From positions 1 to 23,736 of the forward strand of contig CBFGWL010000045.1 in assembly GCA_965652565.1 (NCBI GenBank): 23,736 bases of DNA, read 5' to 3'. Under the pieces are notes generated by a model, which saw nothing but the letters and a program-made list of their open reading frames with translations, ran no database searches and was not told the origin of the DNA. This stretch comes from RSA11 sp965652565. Its GTDB lineage: Bacteria > Actinomycetota > Thermoleophilia > Solirubrobacterales > 70-9. Positions 1 to 9,518 of the stretch are shown piece by piece (the stretch's first letter is position 1; each line of letters starts with the position of its first letter). Made by a program: the position numbers and the translations under genes.

Positions 1-1797
<1,797 letters not shown>

Positions 1798-1833
1798 GCT
1801 TCCTCCATCCCCACCAGGCAATCGGCAACAACA

Positions 1834-1881
1834 GCGCGTGGCGGGCGGCCCACCAACCCTCCTCCTCCGCCCGCCACGCGC
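1834..1881. terminator. Perfect 15-bp hairpin between convergent lon and mrpG
   Basis: GCGCGTGGCGGGCGG (1834-1848) and its exact complement (1867-1881) are separated by an 18-nt pyrimidine-rich loop. It lies 37 nt after the lon stop and 25 nt after the mrpG stop (minus strand). A symmetrical stem between convergent genes suggests a bidirectional terminator. There is no T-run on either side, so it would be the U-less type or would work by protecting 3' ends. Confidence 0.7.
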
Positions 1882-1906
1882 CCGCCGACGGCCGCGCGCC
1901 GGGGGC

Positions 1907-2209
1907 CTAGTCCTCGTCGGCGTTCTCGCGGCGGTGGCGGTCGGCCTGGCCGATCGCGTGCGCCGAGAGCGGCGCGGTGATCAGCACGAAGAGCCCGACG
2001 AGCAGCGCGCTCGTGATCGACTGGGCTTTGCCGGTGCCGATCGTGGCGAAGAGGACCAACAGCACGCTGGGCCCGGTGATCAGCCCGGCCGCGTGGAGCT
2101 GGTTGCGGATCCCGTCGAAGCGGGCCAGCCCGATGAGCCCCACGGTGGCGACGCCCAGGCCCAGGGCGAGCGCGGCGATCGCGACGATGTCGACGAGCGT
2201 CTCGAGCAC
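1907..2209 (-). CDS. mrpG: Na+/H+ antiporter subunit MrpG (MnhG)
   Basis: Small membrane subunit of the multisubunit Mrp cation/proton antiporter, 100 residues with three hydrophobic segments. The MnhG signature is clear: a first helix followed by VGLIGLARFDGIRNQLHAAG, then ITAPLSAHAIGQA near the end. The start is GTG at 2209, which directly abuts the TAG stop of mrpF (2212-2210), so translation is presumably coupled; no Shine-Dalgarno was needed to place it. This is the last gene of the mrpA-G set and is followed by the hairpin at 1834-1881. The C-terminal tail is short and charged (RHRRENADED). The length is typical of the family. Confidence 0.93.
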   Translation of the reverse strand: MLETLVDIVAIAALALGLGVATVGLIGLARFDGIRNQLHAAGLITGPSVLLVLFATIGTGKAQSITSALLVGLFVLITAPLSAHAIGQADRHRRENADED

Positions 2210-2476
2210 CTAGAACGGCCTCCCGCGGACCACGTGCCGGCAGGCGACGAGGGTCGCGACGAACGAGAGCAGCGCGAGCCCAAGCGCCGCGTCGATGTAG
2301 TACGAGACGTCGCGCAGGAACGAGAGCGTCGTGAGCAGGACGATCACGATCGCGACGAGCACGTCGAGGACGAGCACCCGCTCGAGCGGATCGCCCGAAC
2401 GCAGGATGAGCAGGCCCCCGGCGACGAGCAGCACGGTGGCCCAGCCGAACGCGATGATCGCGACGACCTCCGGCAT
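2210..2476 (-). CDS. mrpF: Na+/H+ antiporter subunit MrpF (MnhF)
   Basis: 88-residue membrane subunit of the Mrp antiporter with three predicted helices. The family hallmark is the central stretch RSGDPLERVLVLDVLVAIVIVLL, in which the charged RVLVLD segment enters the second helix. The ATG at 2476 shares its first base with the end of the mrpE stop codon (TAATG), so it is almost certainly translated by re-initiation. Order and length agree with canonical mrp operons, in which F lies between E and G. Confidence 0.93.
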   Translation of the reverse strand: MPEVVAIIAFGWATVLLVAGGLLILRSGDPLERVLVLDVLVAIVIVLLTTLSFLRDVSYYIDAALGLALLSFVATLVACRHVVRGRPF

Positions 2477-2955
2477 TACGGCACCACCCTCTCCTGCAGC
2501 TCGCGGTCGGCGGCGTGCCGCGCGCGCACTCCGTCAGGGTTGCTCGCGTCGGTGAGGTGGACGATCAGCACGTCGCGCTCCTCGTCCACGTCGATGGGCA
2601 CCTCGTCGGGCGCCTCGCCCGTGAGCACCGCCCAGAACGCGACGTTGTGGCGCGAGCGCCCGTCGCGCGGGATCTCCACGAACCCCGAGCGATCGGCGTC
2701 CCCGAGGCAGAAGCGAACGGTCCGCCAGGTGCCGCGCGCCATCTCGGCCGCCGTGCGCCACGCGATGCGCAGCGCGGCCAGGGGAGCGGCTCCGCCCGCG
2801 GCCATGTGCCGCCCGCTTTGCGTGCGCGGGCGCAGGGCGAGCGCCGTGCCGATCCCGAGCACGGCGGCCAGCGCCACGTCGGCCGCGTCCAGGCTGGTCA
2901 GCACGAGCAGGTAGATCGCGGCGAGGAACGCACCGCGCGCCAACACGAGCGTCAT
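2476..2955 (-). CDS. mrpE: Na+/H+ antiporter subunit MrpE (MnhE)
   Basis: 159-residue MnhE subunit. An N-terminal hydrophobic region (residues 1-45) is followed by a cytoplasmic domain containing VPIDVDEERDVLIVHLTD, matching the family's conserved 'vdvde...l.vH.l' end region. It starts with ATG at 2955 inside an ATGA overlap with the mrpD stop and ends in a TAATG overlap with mrpF. MrpE is thought to support assembly or stability of the antiporter rather than to form the ion path itself. Nothing unusual is seen apart from an Arg-rich, high-GC composition shared with its neighbours. Confidence 0.9.
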   Translation of the reverse strand: MTLVLARGAFLAAIYLLVLTSLDAADVALAAVLGIGTALALRPRTQSGRHMAAGGAAPLAALRIAWRTAAEMARGTWRTVRFCLGDADRSGFVEIPRDGRSRHNVAFWAVLTGEAPDEVPIDVDEERDVLIVHLTDASNPDGVRARHAADRELQERVVP

Positions 2956-4322
2956 GGCAGCCCCTCCGGCAGCGCCTCGGCAGCCTCATGCGCCGGAGCG
3001 AGCAGCGCCTCCGGCCAGATCCCCGTCGCCAGCACCACGAGCGCGAGGCATACCACGAGCGCCTGCTGCGCACGGCTCGCGACCCGGCCCGGGCGCTCCT
3101 CGCGCCAGAAATCGATCTGGTAGGTCTGGAAGACGTAGAGCACCGAGAGCGCGCTGCCCAGCACGAACAGCGCGAGCAGCAGCGGCTCGTCGGATGCCGA
3201 GCGGAAGACCTCGAGCTTGCCGACGAACCCCGCCGCCGGCGGCAGCCCGGCGACGCTCAGCGCGCCGATCGCAAACGTCGCGCCCACCACCACGCCGCGC
3301 ATCCGCGCCGCCAGGAACATGAGGACCTTGTTGAGCGCGTTCACGACGCTGTAGAGGACGGCGGCGGCGAAGCCCACGGGCCCGCCGATCCCGATCGCGA
3401 CCAGCACGTAGCCGATCTGCCCGATCGCCGAGTAGGCGAGCATCTCCGGCGCGGTGCGACGCGAGATCGACAGCAGCCCGCCGTAGAGGATCGAGAGCGC
3501 GCCGATCACGATCAGCGCCGTCCCGGCGAGCTCGAGCTCGCGCTCCAGCAGCTCGCCGCCGAAGCGCAGCAGCCCGTACACGCCGATGTTCGCCACGGCC
3601 CCGCTCAGGATCGCGGCCACGGCCGGACGCGCGGCCGTGTAGACGGTCGGCAGCCAGAAGTGGAACGGGAACAGCCCGAGCTTCACGCTGAAGGCGACGA
3701 AGAAGCCGACCGCGATCAGGATCGCCGTGCTCGGGTCGACCGTCGCCATCCGCTCGGCGATCAGTGCCATGTCGAGGGTGCCGGTGACGTGGTAGACGCC
3801 CGCCACCGACAGCAGGAACAGGAAGGTGCCGAGCAGGTTGACGATCATGAATACGAGCGCGCCGCCCAGCTCGCGCCGCTCGCCCCCGTAGGTCGCAAGC
3901 ACGTACGACGCGGTCATCGCCAGCTCGAAGAAGACGTAGAAGTTGAAGAGGTCGCCGGTCAAAAAGACGCCGGTGAGCCCCGCGGTGAGCAGCACCACCA
4001 GGCCGGGGAACGTCCGCTCGCGTACCCCGTCGAGCACCTCGTGGATCGTCGCGGCGAGGATCGCGAACGAGCTCAGGATCGCGAACACGATCCCGAGCGC
4101 GTCGGCGCGCAGCCGGATCCCCAGTCCCGGCGCCCACTCGCCCGTGGTGAACGTCACGGGCTTGCCGCCGACCGTCTCGATGCCGAGCGCGACCAGCAGG
4201 CCGAGGTTCGCGAGGATCGCGGCCACGGCGAGCCAGCCGATCGGCCGCCGCCGGCCATCGAGCACCGCGATCACGGCGCCGGCTGCCCACGGCACGAGCA
4301 GGGCGAGGGTAAGCAGCGTCAC
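2952..4322 (-). CDS. mrpD: Na+/H+ antiporter subunit MrpD (NuoN/NuoM-like)
   Basis: 456-residue polytopic membrane protein of the proton-conducting transporter family related to complex I NuoL/M/N. It is one of the two large ion-translocating subunits of Mrp. Key polar residues are present: the TM5 glutamate in YVFFELAMTASY (Glu133), the TM7 lysine in FSVKLGLFPFHFWLP (Lys214), and a further lysine in VVNALNKVLMFL. The start is GTG at 4322 within a GTGA overlap with the mrpC stop, and the gene ends in an ATGA overlap with mrpE. An alternative reading as NuoN is excluded by the surrounding mrpA, B, C, E, F and G genes and the absence of other nuo genes. Confidence 0.95.
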   Translation of the reverse strand: MTLLTLALLVPWAAGAVIAVLDGRRRPIGWLAVAAILANLGLLVALGIETVGGKPVTFTTGEWAPGLGIRLRADALGIVFAILSSFAILAATIHEVLDGVRERTFPGLVVLLTAGLTGVFLTGDLFNFYVFFELAMTASYVLATYGGERRELGGALVFMIVNLLGTFLFLLSVAGVYHVTGTLDMALIAERMATVDPSTAILIAVGFFVAFSVKLGLFPFHFWLPTVYTAARPAVAAILSGAVANIGVYGLLRFGGELLERELELAGTALIVIGALSILYGGLLSISRRTAPEMLAYSAIGQIGYVLVAIGIGGPVGFAAAVLYSVVNALNKVLMFLAARMRGVVVGATFAIGALSVAGLPPAAGFVGKLEVFRSASDEPLLLALFVLGSALSVLYVFQTYQIDFWREERPGRVASRAQQALVVCLALVVLATGIWPEALLAPAHEAAEALPEGLP

Positions 4323-4720
4323 GAGTGCAGCTCCTCCTCTTCCTCCCGGTGGTCGTACGCTTCGCGGCGTTCGAGCTCGGCCTCCATCGCGACCTCCTCG
4401 GCCGCGACCTCGTCGAGGCCGGAGCCGCGGAACGCGCGGACGACGCGCAGCACCAGCACGAGCAGCAGGGCGAGTACCGCGAGCCCGATCACGATCGCGG
4501 TGAGCGCCATCGCCTGCGCCAGTGAATCGCTCACCTCGCTGCCGCCGAGCGGGTAGATCGGGGCCCGGCCCCGCGTGAGCCCGCTCGCCATCACGGTCAG
4601 CACGGCCGACTGTGAGATCACGGCCACGCCGAGCACCACGCGCACGAGGTCGCGGTGCAGCACCAGGTATGCGCCGGCCCCGAAGAGCGTGCCCGCCGCG
4701 AGCGCGAAGAGCATGTTCAC
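4319..4720 (-). CDS. mrpC: Na+/H+ antiporter subunit MrpC (NuoK-like)
   Basis: 133-residue NuoK-like subunit with three helices. The NuoK/MrpC signature SDSLAQAMALTAIVIGLAV is followed by a long third helix. The frame is open well upstream, but that part only shadows mrpB. I chose GTG at 4720 because it overlaps the mrpB stop as GTGA, exactly like the B and D junctions, and sits 5 nt after a GGAGGGAGGG ribosome site; ATG at 4714 is the alternative, two codons later. The C-terminus carries an unusual 30-residue acidic cytoplasmic tail (AEEVAMEAELERREAYDHREEEEELHS) beyond the usual NuoK fold. Confidence 0.92.
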   Translation of the reverse strand: MNMLFALAAGTLFGAGAYLVLHRDLVRVVLGVAVISQSAVLTVMASGLTRGRAPIYPLGGSEVSDSLAQAMALTAIVIGLAVLALLLVLVLRVVRAFRGSGLDEVAAEEVAMEAELERREAYDHREEEEELHS

Positions 4721-5154
4721 GACTGCCCTCCCTCCACCAAGCGGGCCAGCGCGTGCATCACGGCCACGAGCGCGCTGGTGACCAGCACGAACAGGCCAAC
4801 GTCGAACGCGACCGCGGTGACGAACTCGAGCGTGCCGAAGTGGACCACGTCCTCGCCGGGCCCCGGCACGTGCGTGAAGGGCGGGTCGCCGAAGAGCACC
4901 CCGAAGAATCCGCTCGCCAGCGCGACCAGGATGCCGGCGACGGCGAACGGCCCCGTATGCCGGAGGATCGGCAGGCTCGCCTCCGCGCGATCGACGCCGA
5001 GCGACACGTAGCGCAGCGCGATCGCGAGCGCGAGGATGACGCCGGCGCTGAAGCCGTCGCCCACGTCCGAGTAGCCCTTGACGATGATCGCCAGCGAGAC
5101 CATCAGGGCCGGGCCGATCAGCCGCGGGGCCACCACCTCGATGACGACGCTCAC
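4717..5154 (-). CDS. mrpB: Na+/H+ antiporter subunit MrpB (MnhB)
   Basis: 145-residue MnhB-domain membrane protein with four predicted helices. The family motif is recognisable but diverged: GYSDVGDGFSAGVILALAIALR replaces the common G.n.PGGGFqgG.i form. The start is GTG at 5154 in a GTGA overlap with the mrpA stop, and the stop overlaps mrpC in the same way. MrpB packs against the C-terminal part of MrpA in the known Mrp architecture. The order A-B-C-D-E-F-G is the group 1 arrangement in which mrpA and mrpB are separate genes. Confidence 0.92.
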   Translation of the reverse strand: MSVVIEVVAPRLIGPALMVSLAIIVKGYSDVGDGFSAGVILALAIALRYVSLGVDRAEASLPILRHTGPFAVAGILVALASGFFGVLFGDPPFTHVPGPGEDVVHFGTLEFVTAVAFDVGLFVLVTSALVAVMHALARLVEGGQS

Positions 5155-7433
5155 CAGAGCCTCCCGCGTCGCAGCAGGGTCGCGACACCGAGCAGGGCCA
5201 CAGCCAGCACGGTGATCTCCACCATCGTGTCGAGCCCGCGGAAGTCCGCGAGCGTGACGGTTACGACGTCGCCACCGTGAGCCTCGGGGGCCGTCGCGAC
5301 GTGCTTCGCTGCGTCACCCTCGGCGAGCGGCTCGCGCGAGAGCGCCGCCCAGATCGCGACGAACGCGGCGAGCCCCGCGAAGCCGCCGGCGATCGCGTTG
5401 CGTCCGCGCCCGCGGCGGCGCCCGCGCTCGCGGGCCGGTCGCTGCGCTCGGGGCAGCCGCGCGTACACGCCGACGAACACCACGGTGAGCACGGTCTCAA
5501 CGACGACGGCGACGAGGGCGACGTCCGGAGCGCCGATCACCGCGTAGACGGCCGCGAGGGCGAAGCCCAGCACCGACAGCGCCATCACGGGCCGCAGTCG
5601 GCCCGGGTCACGCGCGATCTGGATCGCCGCCAGGGCCGCGACGACGAGCAACGCGATGATGGGCAGGTCCTCGCTCTCCACCGGCCCCACGCGGTAGACG
5701 CCCTCGGCTGGCGTGGAGATGAACGTGATCGTGATCAGGATCCCGGCCGGCACGAGCACCGCGGCGAGGCTGTTGCGCAGGTCGCGGACCTCCTCGTCGT
5801 GCACGCGGTCGGAGAGCCGGTTGAGCGCGATCACGAAGGTCCGGTAGATCGCGCGCGGCCCGATGCGATCGCCAAGGCGCGCGTACGCCCGCGCCACGCC
5901 GCCCGCCAGGGGGCGCGCCACCAGGATCAGCGCGCCGAGCGCCCAGGCGCCCAGCGCCATCAGGTTCTCGGCGCGGGTGTCCAGGTGATAGGCGGGGTGG
6001 AGCTCGACCGGGGCGCCGTTCGTGACCGTGGCCGCGTCGTTTGCCAGGTCCGCGAACGGGCCGACGATCACGCCGCCGAAGAGGCTGAGCGCGCCGAGCG
6101 CGGCGATGGGCGCGACGATCAGCACCGGGGTCCGCCCGGCCCGCGCGCGCACGGGCCCCGCGAAGATCCCCAGCCAGAAGCGGGCGATGTAGGCGAGCGT
6201 GAAGCCCGCGGCGAGCACCGCGGCCACCTGCATAAGCGGGCCCTTCTCGATCGCCGCGCCGAAGAAGAGCTCGTCCTTGAAGAAGCCGATCGTCAGCGGC
6301 AGCGCCGCTAGCGAGGCTGCCGCGAGCCCGCTGGCGACGGCGAGCAGCGGCAGCCGCTTCGCGAGCCCCCCGACGCGCGAGAGCCTGGTCTCGCCGGTGG
6401 CGACGCTCACCGCGCCCGCCGTCATGAACAGTGCGCTCTTGGCGAGCGCGTGCGCGATCACGTACAGCGCCGCCGCCCCGGCGCCGGCGGGCCCGCCGAT
6501 CCCGTAGAGGACGACGACGTAGCCGTACTGGGAGATCGTGGAGTGGGCGAGGATCTGCTTGAGCTCGTCCTTGGCGAGCGCGAGCAGGCTGCCCACCACG
6601 ATCGAGACGAGCCCGACCACGAGCATCCCGTCCATGACGAGCGCGCTCTGCGTGAGCAGCGGGTGGACGCGGCCGATGACGAGCACGCCCGCGGCGACCA
6701 TCGCCGCCGAGTGCAGGTAGGCCGAGACCGGGGTGGGGGCCTCCATCGCCCGCGGCAGCCAGAAATGCAGGGGCGCCTGGGCGCTCTTCGCGAAGGCGGC
6801 GACGGCGATCAGGGCGGCGGCGACCGTGGTCGTAGTCCCGGGCTCGACGCGCTCGAAGAGGTCGGTGAGCACGAACGTCCCGTGCGCGTCGTAGAGCAGG
6901 ATCGCCCCGAGCAACAGCAACACGGCGCTCACGCCGGTGACGAAGAGCGCCATGAGCGCCGCGCCGCGCGCCTCCTGCCGCTCGCGGTCGAACGCGATGA
7001 GGAAGTACGAGGCGACCGCGGTCAGGTCGAAGAAGAAGAAGATCAGGATCAGGTCGCGCGCGCAGGCGAGCCCGACCATCGCTCCCATGAAGATCGCCAT
7101 CCAGACCCAAAAGCGCGCGGCCTCGGCGCGCGACTGCCCCTCGTGGTCCAGGTGCCACGGCATGTACGCGACGGCGTAGGCGAAGACCGCGACGCCGATC
7201 CCCGTCGCGAGCAGCGCGTAGAGCGAGCCGAGGCCGTCGAGCGCCAGATCCAGGCGCAGCCCGAGGGTCGGCGCCCACTCGTAGCTCACCGCACCGCCGC
7301 CCGCCAGCGTGCCCCAGAGCGCGGCGATGAGCGCCGCGCCGGCGAAGCCGACGGCGCCCCACGCCAGCACGTCTGTCGCGCGCTCTCTCCTCACGCGCCG
7401 CCGGCGCCCGCGTTCGTCATCCCCAATAGTCAT
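5151..7433 (-). CDS. mrpA: Na+/H+ antiporter subunit MrpA (NuoL-like, with MrpA C-terminal domain)
   Basis: 760-residue large subunit. Residues 40-510 form the NuoL-like antiporter domain; 590-665 the DUF4040-type helices with GAPDVALVAVVVET (Glu646); 725-755 the closing segment ADFRGLDTMVEITVL (Glu739). Conserved Lys216 (AKSAQAPLHFWLP), His241 (YLHSAAMV) and Lys332 (ALAKSALFMTAG) are present. The position that is normally the TM5 glutamate (FWELT in most MrpA and NuoL) is aspartate here: FFFFDLTAVASY, Asp136. The common VKAG after the histidine is VAAG. The start is ATG at 7433, 39 nt after the upstream small membrane gene; a G-rich sequence precedes it but no strong Shine-Dalgarno. It begins the Mrp set and probably shares a transcript with the gene upstream. 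Confidence 0.95.
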   Translation of the reverse strand: MTIGDDERGRRRRVRRERATDVLAWGAVGFAGAALIAALWGTLAGGGAVSYEWAPTLGLRLDLALDGLGSLYALLATGIGVAVFAYAVAYMPWHLDHEGQSRAEAARFWVWMAIFMGAMVGLACARDLILIFFFFDLTAVASYFLIAFDRERQEARGAALMALFVTGVSAVLLLLGAILLYDAHGTFVLTDLFERVEPGTTTTVAAALIAVAAFAKSAQAPLHFWLPRAMEAPTPVSAYLHSAAMVAAGVLVIGRVHPLLTQSALVMDGMLVVGLVSIVVGSLLALAKDELKQILAHSTISQYGYVVVLYGIGGPAGAGAAALYVIAHALAKSALFMTAGAVSVATGETRLSRVGGLAKRLPLLAVASGLAAASLAALPLTIGFFKDELFFGAAIEKGPLMQVAAVLAAGFTLAYIARFWLGIFAGPVRARAGRTPVLIVAPIAALGALSLFGGVIVGPFADLANDAATVTNGAPVELHPAYHLDTRAENLMALGAWALGALILVARPLAGGVARAYARLGDRIGPRAIYRTFVIALNRLSDRVHDEEVRDLRNSLAAVLVPAGILITITFISTPAEGVYRVGPVESEDLPIIALLVVAALAAIQIARDPGRLRPVMALSVLGFALAAVYAVIGAPDVALVAVVVETVLTVVFVGVYARLPRAQRPARERGRRRGRGRNAIAGGFAGLAAFVAIWAALSREPLAEGDAAKHVATAPEAHGGDVVTVTLADFRGLDTMVEITVLAVALLGVATLLRRGRLW

Positions 7434-7472
7434 ACCCGCCCGCCCCGCTGGCAGCCGTGACAGACCCCGGGG

Positions 7473-7886
7473 TCAGCTCGTCGCGAACGGGGCGCCCGCG
7501 AAGAAGAAGAACCACACCTGGAACGCGAGGAAGGCGAGCAGGACGACCACCACCAGCACACGCTCCAGCGCGCTCAGGTTCACCTGCTCGCCCGGATAGT
7601 GGGCGCGCTCCCCGCGCATGCTCTCCAGCCAGGGCGCGCGGCGCAGGCGATGCTTGCGGCCGGCGAGCCGGTCGTCGATCGCCGAGAGCCACGAGAGCAG
7701 GCGCGCGAGCAGGAGCGTGGTGGTTGCGAGCACGGCGATGACGACCACGACCGCTGTCATGCTGGGCGGGCCGCCGCCCTGGACCTGCGAACCTACCCAC
7801 AGCGCCAGGAGCGGGCTCGCCGTCCAGATGCTCATGCCGGCCAGGCCCATACCCAGGACGACGAAGAATCTCTTGAGGCGCCGCAT
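7473..7886 (-). CDS. Small three-helix membrane protein of unknown function
   Basis: 137 residues with hydrophobic segments at about 7-33, 43-65 and 108-131, and a basic cytoplasmic-type loop between the second and third (DDRLAGRKHRLRRAPWLESMRGER). The last helix ends in a striking aromatic cluster, FQVWFFFF. I do not recognise a named family. The ATG at 7886 is preceded by GGAAGAG at good spacing. An in-frame TTG nine codons upstream is possible but would place the start inside the palindrome at 7902-7918. The gene reads directly into mrpA with a 39-nt gap, so it is probably the first gene of the mrp transcript, perhaps an accessory membrane protein of the antiporter; that role is inference from position only. 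Confidence 0.82.
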   Translation of the reverse strand: MRRLKRFFVVLGMGLAGMSIWTASPLLALWVGSQVQGGGPPSMTAVVVVIAVLATTTLLLARLLSWLSAIDDRLAGRKHRLRRAPWLESMRGERAHYPGEQVNLSALERVLVVVVLLAFLAFQVWFFFFAGAPFATS

Positions 7887-7901
7887 TCGCTCTTCCGCAG
7901 C

Positions 7902-7918
7902 GCAGTTTGACAAACTGC
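7902..7918. promoter_or_regulatory. 17-bp palindrome, likely operator
   Basis: GCAGTTTG-A-CAAACTGC is a perfect inverted repeat with 8-bp arms and a single central base. It sits in the divergent spacer, 16 nt upstream of the ATG at 7886 and about 165 nt upstream of the first mce gene. It contains TTGACA on the plus strand (7907-7912), but no -10 follows at the right distance. On the minus strand a TATGAA (7928-7923) lies just upstream, so the palindrome would fall in the early transcribed region of the membrane-protein/mrp transcript. Size and symmetry fit a dimeric repressor site of the TetR or MarR kind. Confidence 0.55.
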
Positions 7919-7985
7919 CAGGTTCATAAAGGGCGACGGTCCCGGCGGACGCCGCTGAGCACTCCCGTTTTCGCCTTTCGGCCCG

Positions 7986-8014
7986 TTGCGTCTAGGGAAA
8001 CCCCTCTATAGACT
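7986..8014 (+). promoter_or_regulatory. Candidate promoter for the mce operon
   Basis: TTGCGT (7986-7991) could serve as -35 for TATAGA (8007-8012, 15-nt spacing) or TAGACT (8009-8014, 17-nt spacing). The stretch is AT-richer than its surroundings and lies about 70 nt before the GTG at 8085. The same -35 hexamer occurs in the stronger promoter at 23418-23446. The region also holds an imperfect GTCTA/TAGAC inverted repeat (7990-7994 and 8009-8013) that overlaps the -10. Confidence 0.35.
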
Positions 8015-8084
8015 GGCTCAACTGAGGTACGGGACCGTTTATGGAAGCTCGGTCCCAGGGCGCGGGACGCCGCGCGCCGACTGA

Positions 8085-9518
8085 GTGGAGAGCCAGGCAC
8101 CACAGAGGAGAGAGGCAGGGGACGCTGCCGCGCCCCCTCCGGGGCGGCGTCGGAGACGCCGTTCGCGCGCCCCTGCGCTGGTTCGCCTGCTCTCCGGCCT
8201 CGGGCTACTGGCCGTCGTCGTGGTCTGCGTTGGCCTGATCGCGTCGAACGGCGCCCACCGCTACACGCTGATCTTCGAGACCGCGGGCCAGCTCGTCCCG
8301 GGCAACCAGGTGCTGATCGGCGGCGAGCCGGTCGGGTCGGTGAAGTCGATCGACCTCACCGAGGACGAGCGCGCCGCGATCGAGATCGAGGTCGAGCAGA
8401 AGCTGCACGAGGGCACCTCCGCCGTGATCCGCGCGACCGGGCTGGCGGGCGTCGCCAACTACTACGTCGCCCTCACGCCGGGTCCCAACAACGAGCCTGA
8501 ACTGGAGGACGGGGCGACGATCGGCACCGACCACACCACCGCGCCGGTCCACCTCGACGAGGTGCTGAACGCGTTCACCAAGGAGGCCCGCGGCGGGCTG
8601 CGCGACTTCGTCCAGGGGCAGGCCGCGATCTTCGAGAACCGCGGCCCGGAGGCGCGGGAGACCTACAAGTACTTCGCGCCGGCGCTCTTTCAGACGAAGC
8701 GGTTCGTGGACGAGCTGAACGGCGACCAGCGCCTCTTCGAGCGCTTCCTGGCGAGCTCGGCCAAGATCTTCACGACCCTCGCCGACCGCGAGGACGAGCT
8801 CTCGAACGCGGTCTCGAACTCCCGCGTCGCGCTGGAGGCGGTCGCCTCCGAGAACGAGGCCCTCGACCGCACGCTCGAGCGCCTCGCGCCGACCTTCCGC
8901 CGCTCGAACACGACGTTCGTGAACCTGCGCTATGCCCTCGACGACCTCGACTCGCTCGTCGACACGGCGATGCCCACCACCGAGAACCTCGAGCAGTTCC
9001 TGGACGAGCTGCTGCCGTTCCTGCGCGAGTCGCGGCCGTTCGTGCGCAACCTCCGTTTGGCGCTGCGCCGCGACGGCAAGGACAACGACCTCGGCGAGCT
9101 CACCGAGCTCATGCCGAAGGTGGGCAAGCGGGCGCGGCCCGCGTTCCGGCGTGCGCGCCGGGCGATCAAGGATTTCCAGCCGGTCCTCGACTTCGCGCGC
9201 CCCTACTCGGTCGACATGGTCCAGTCGCTTGTGAAGCTCGGCGCGTCGATGGCCAACTACGACGCCGGCGGCCACTACGCGCGGAGCAACCTGATGGGCC
9301 TCAACTTCTTCGAGCGCAACGGGCTCGGCCAGCTGCAGGCGATCCCCGAGTCCGATCAGTACGCGCCGTTCGGTCCCGACCGGATCACCAGGCGCTGCCC
9401 CGGCGGCGGCACGCAGCGGGCCGCCGACGACTCGAACCCGTTCGTCGCGCCGCTTTGGCCCGAGAGCGGGCTCGCCGCCTCCGACTGCAACGCCGGGGAG
9501 GTGCCGCCCGGGCCATGA
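8085..9518 (+). CDS. Mce family protein 1 (MlaD domain, membrane-anchored)
   Basis: 477 residues and first of six Mce subunits. Mce/MlaD proteins form hexameric rings or tunnels that carry lipids across the envelope. Residues 1-30 are an Arg/Pro-rich cytoplasmic tail, 31-54 a membrane anchor, 58-150 the MlaD domain (YTLIFETAGQLVPGNQVLIGGEPVG...), and about 155-390 a long helical region that would form the tunnel or needle. A C-terminal tail has cysteines at 438 and 468 and ends in PPGP. The start must be at or after GTG 8085 because an in-frame TGA directly precedes it; no ATG is available before the anchor. The stop overlaps the next start as ATGA. No permease gene precedes it. Confidence 0.93.
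   Translation: MESQAPQRREAGDAAAPPPGRRRRRRSRAPALVRLLSGLGLLAVVVVCVGLIASNGAHRYTLIFETAGQLVPGNQVLIGGEPVGSVKSIDLTEDERAAIEIEVEQKLHEGTSAVIRATGLAGVANYYVALTPGPNNEPELEDGATIGTDHTTAPVHLDEVLNAFTKEARGGLRDFVQGQAAIFENRGPEARETYKYFAPALFQTKRFVDELNGDQRLFERFLASSAKIFTTLADREDELSNAVSNSRVALEAVASENEALDRTLERLAPTFRRSNTTFVNLRYALDDLDSLVDTAMPTTENLEQFLDELLPFLRESRPFVRNLRLALRRDGKDNDLGELTELMPKVGKRARPAFRRARRAIKDFQPVLDFARPYSVDMVQSLVKLGASMANYDAGGHYARSNLMGLNFFERNGLGQLQAIPESDQYAPFGPDRITRRCPGGGTQRAADDSNPFVAPLWPESGLAASDCNAGEVPPGP

Noticed and set aside
4721..5188. Upstream extension of the mrpC frame, giving a 289-residue protein
   Set aside because: The extension is Arg/Gly-rich shadow of mrpB. The GTGA overlap at 4720 with a Shine-Dalgarno sequence marks the true start.
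8041..8238. ATG-started 65-codon frame upstream of and overlapping the first mce gene
   Set aside because: No ribosome site or protein signature, and it runs across the anchor region of the real gene in another frame.
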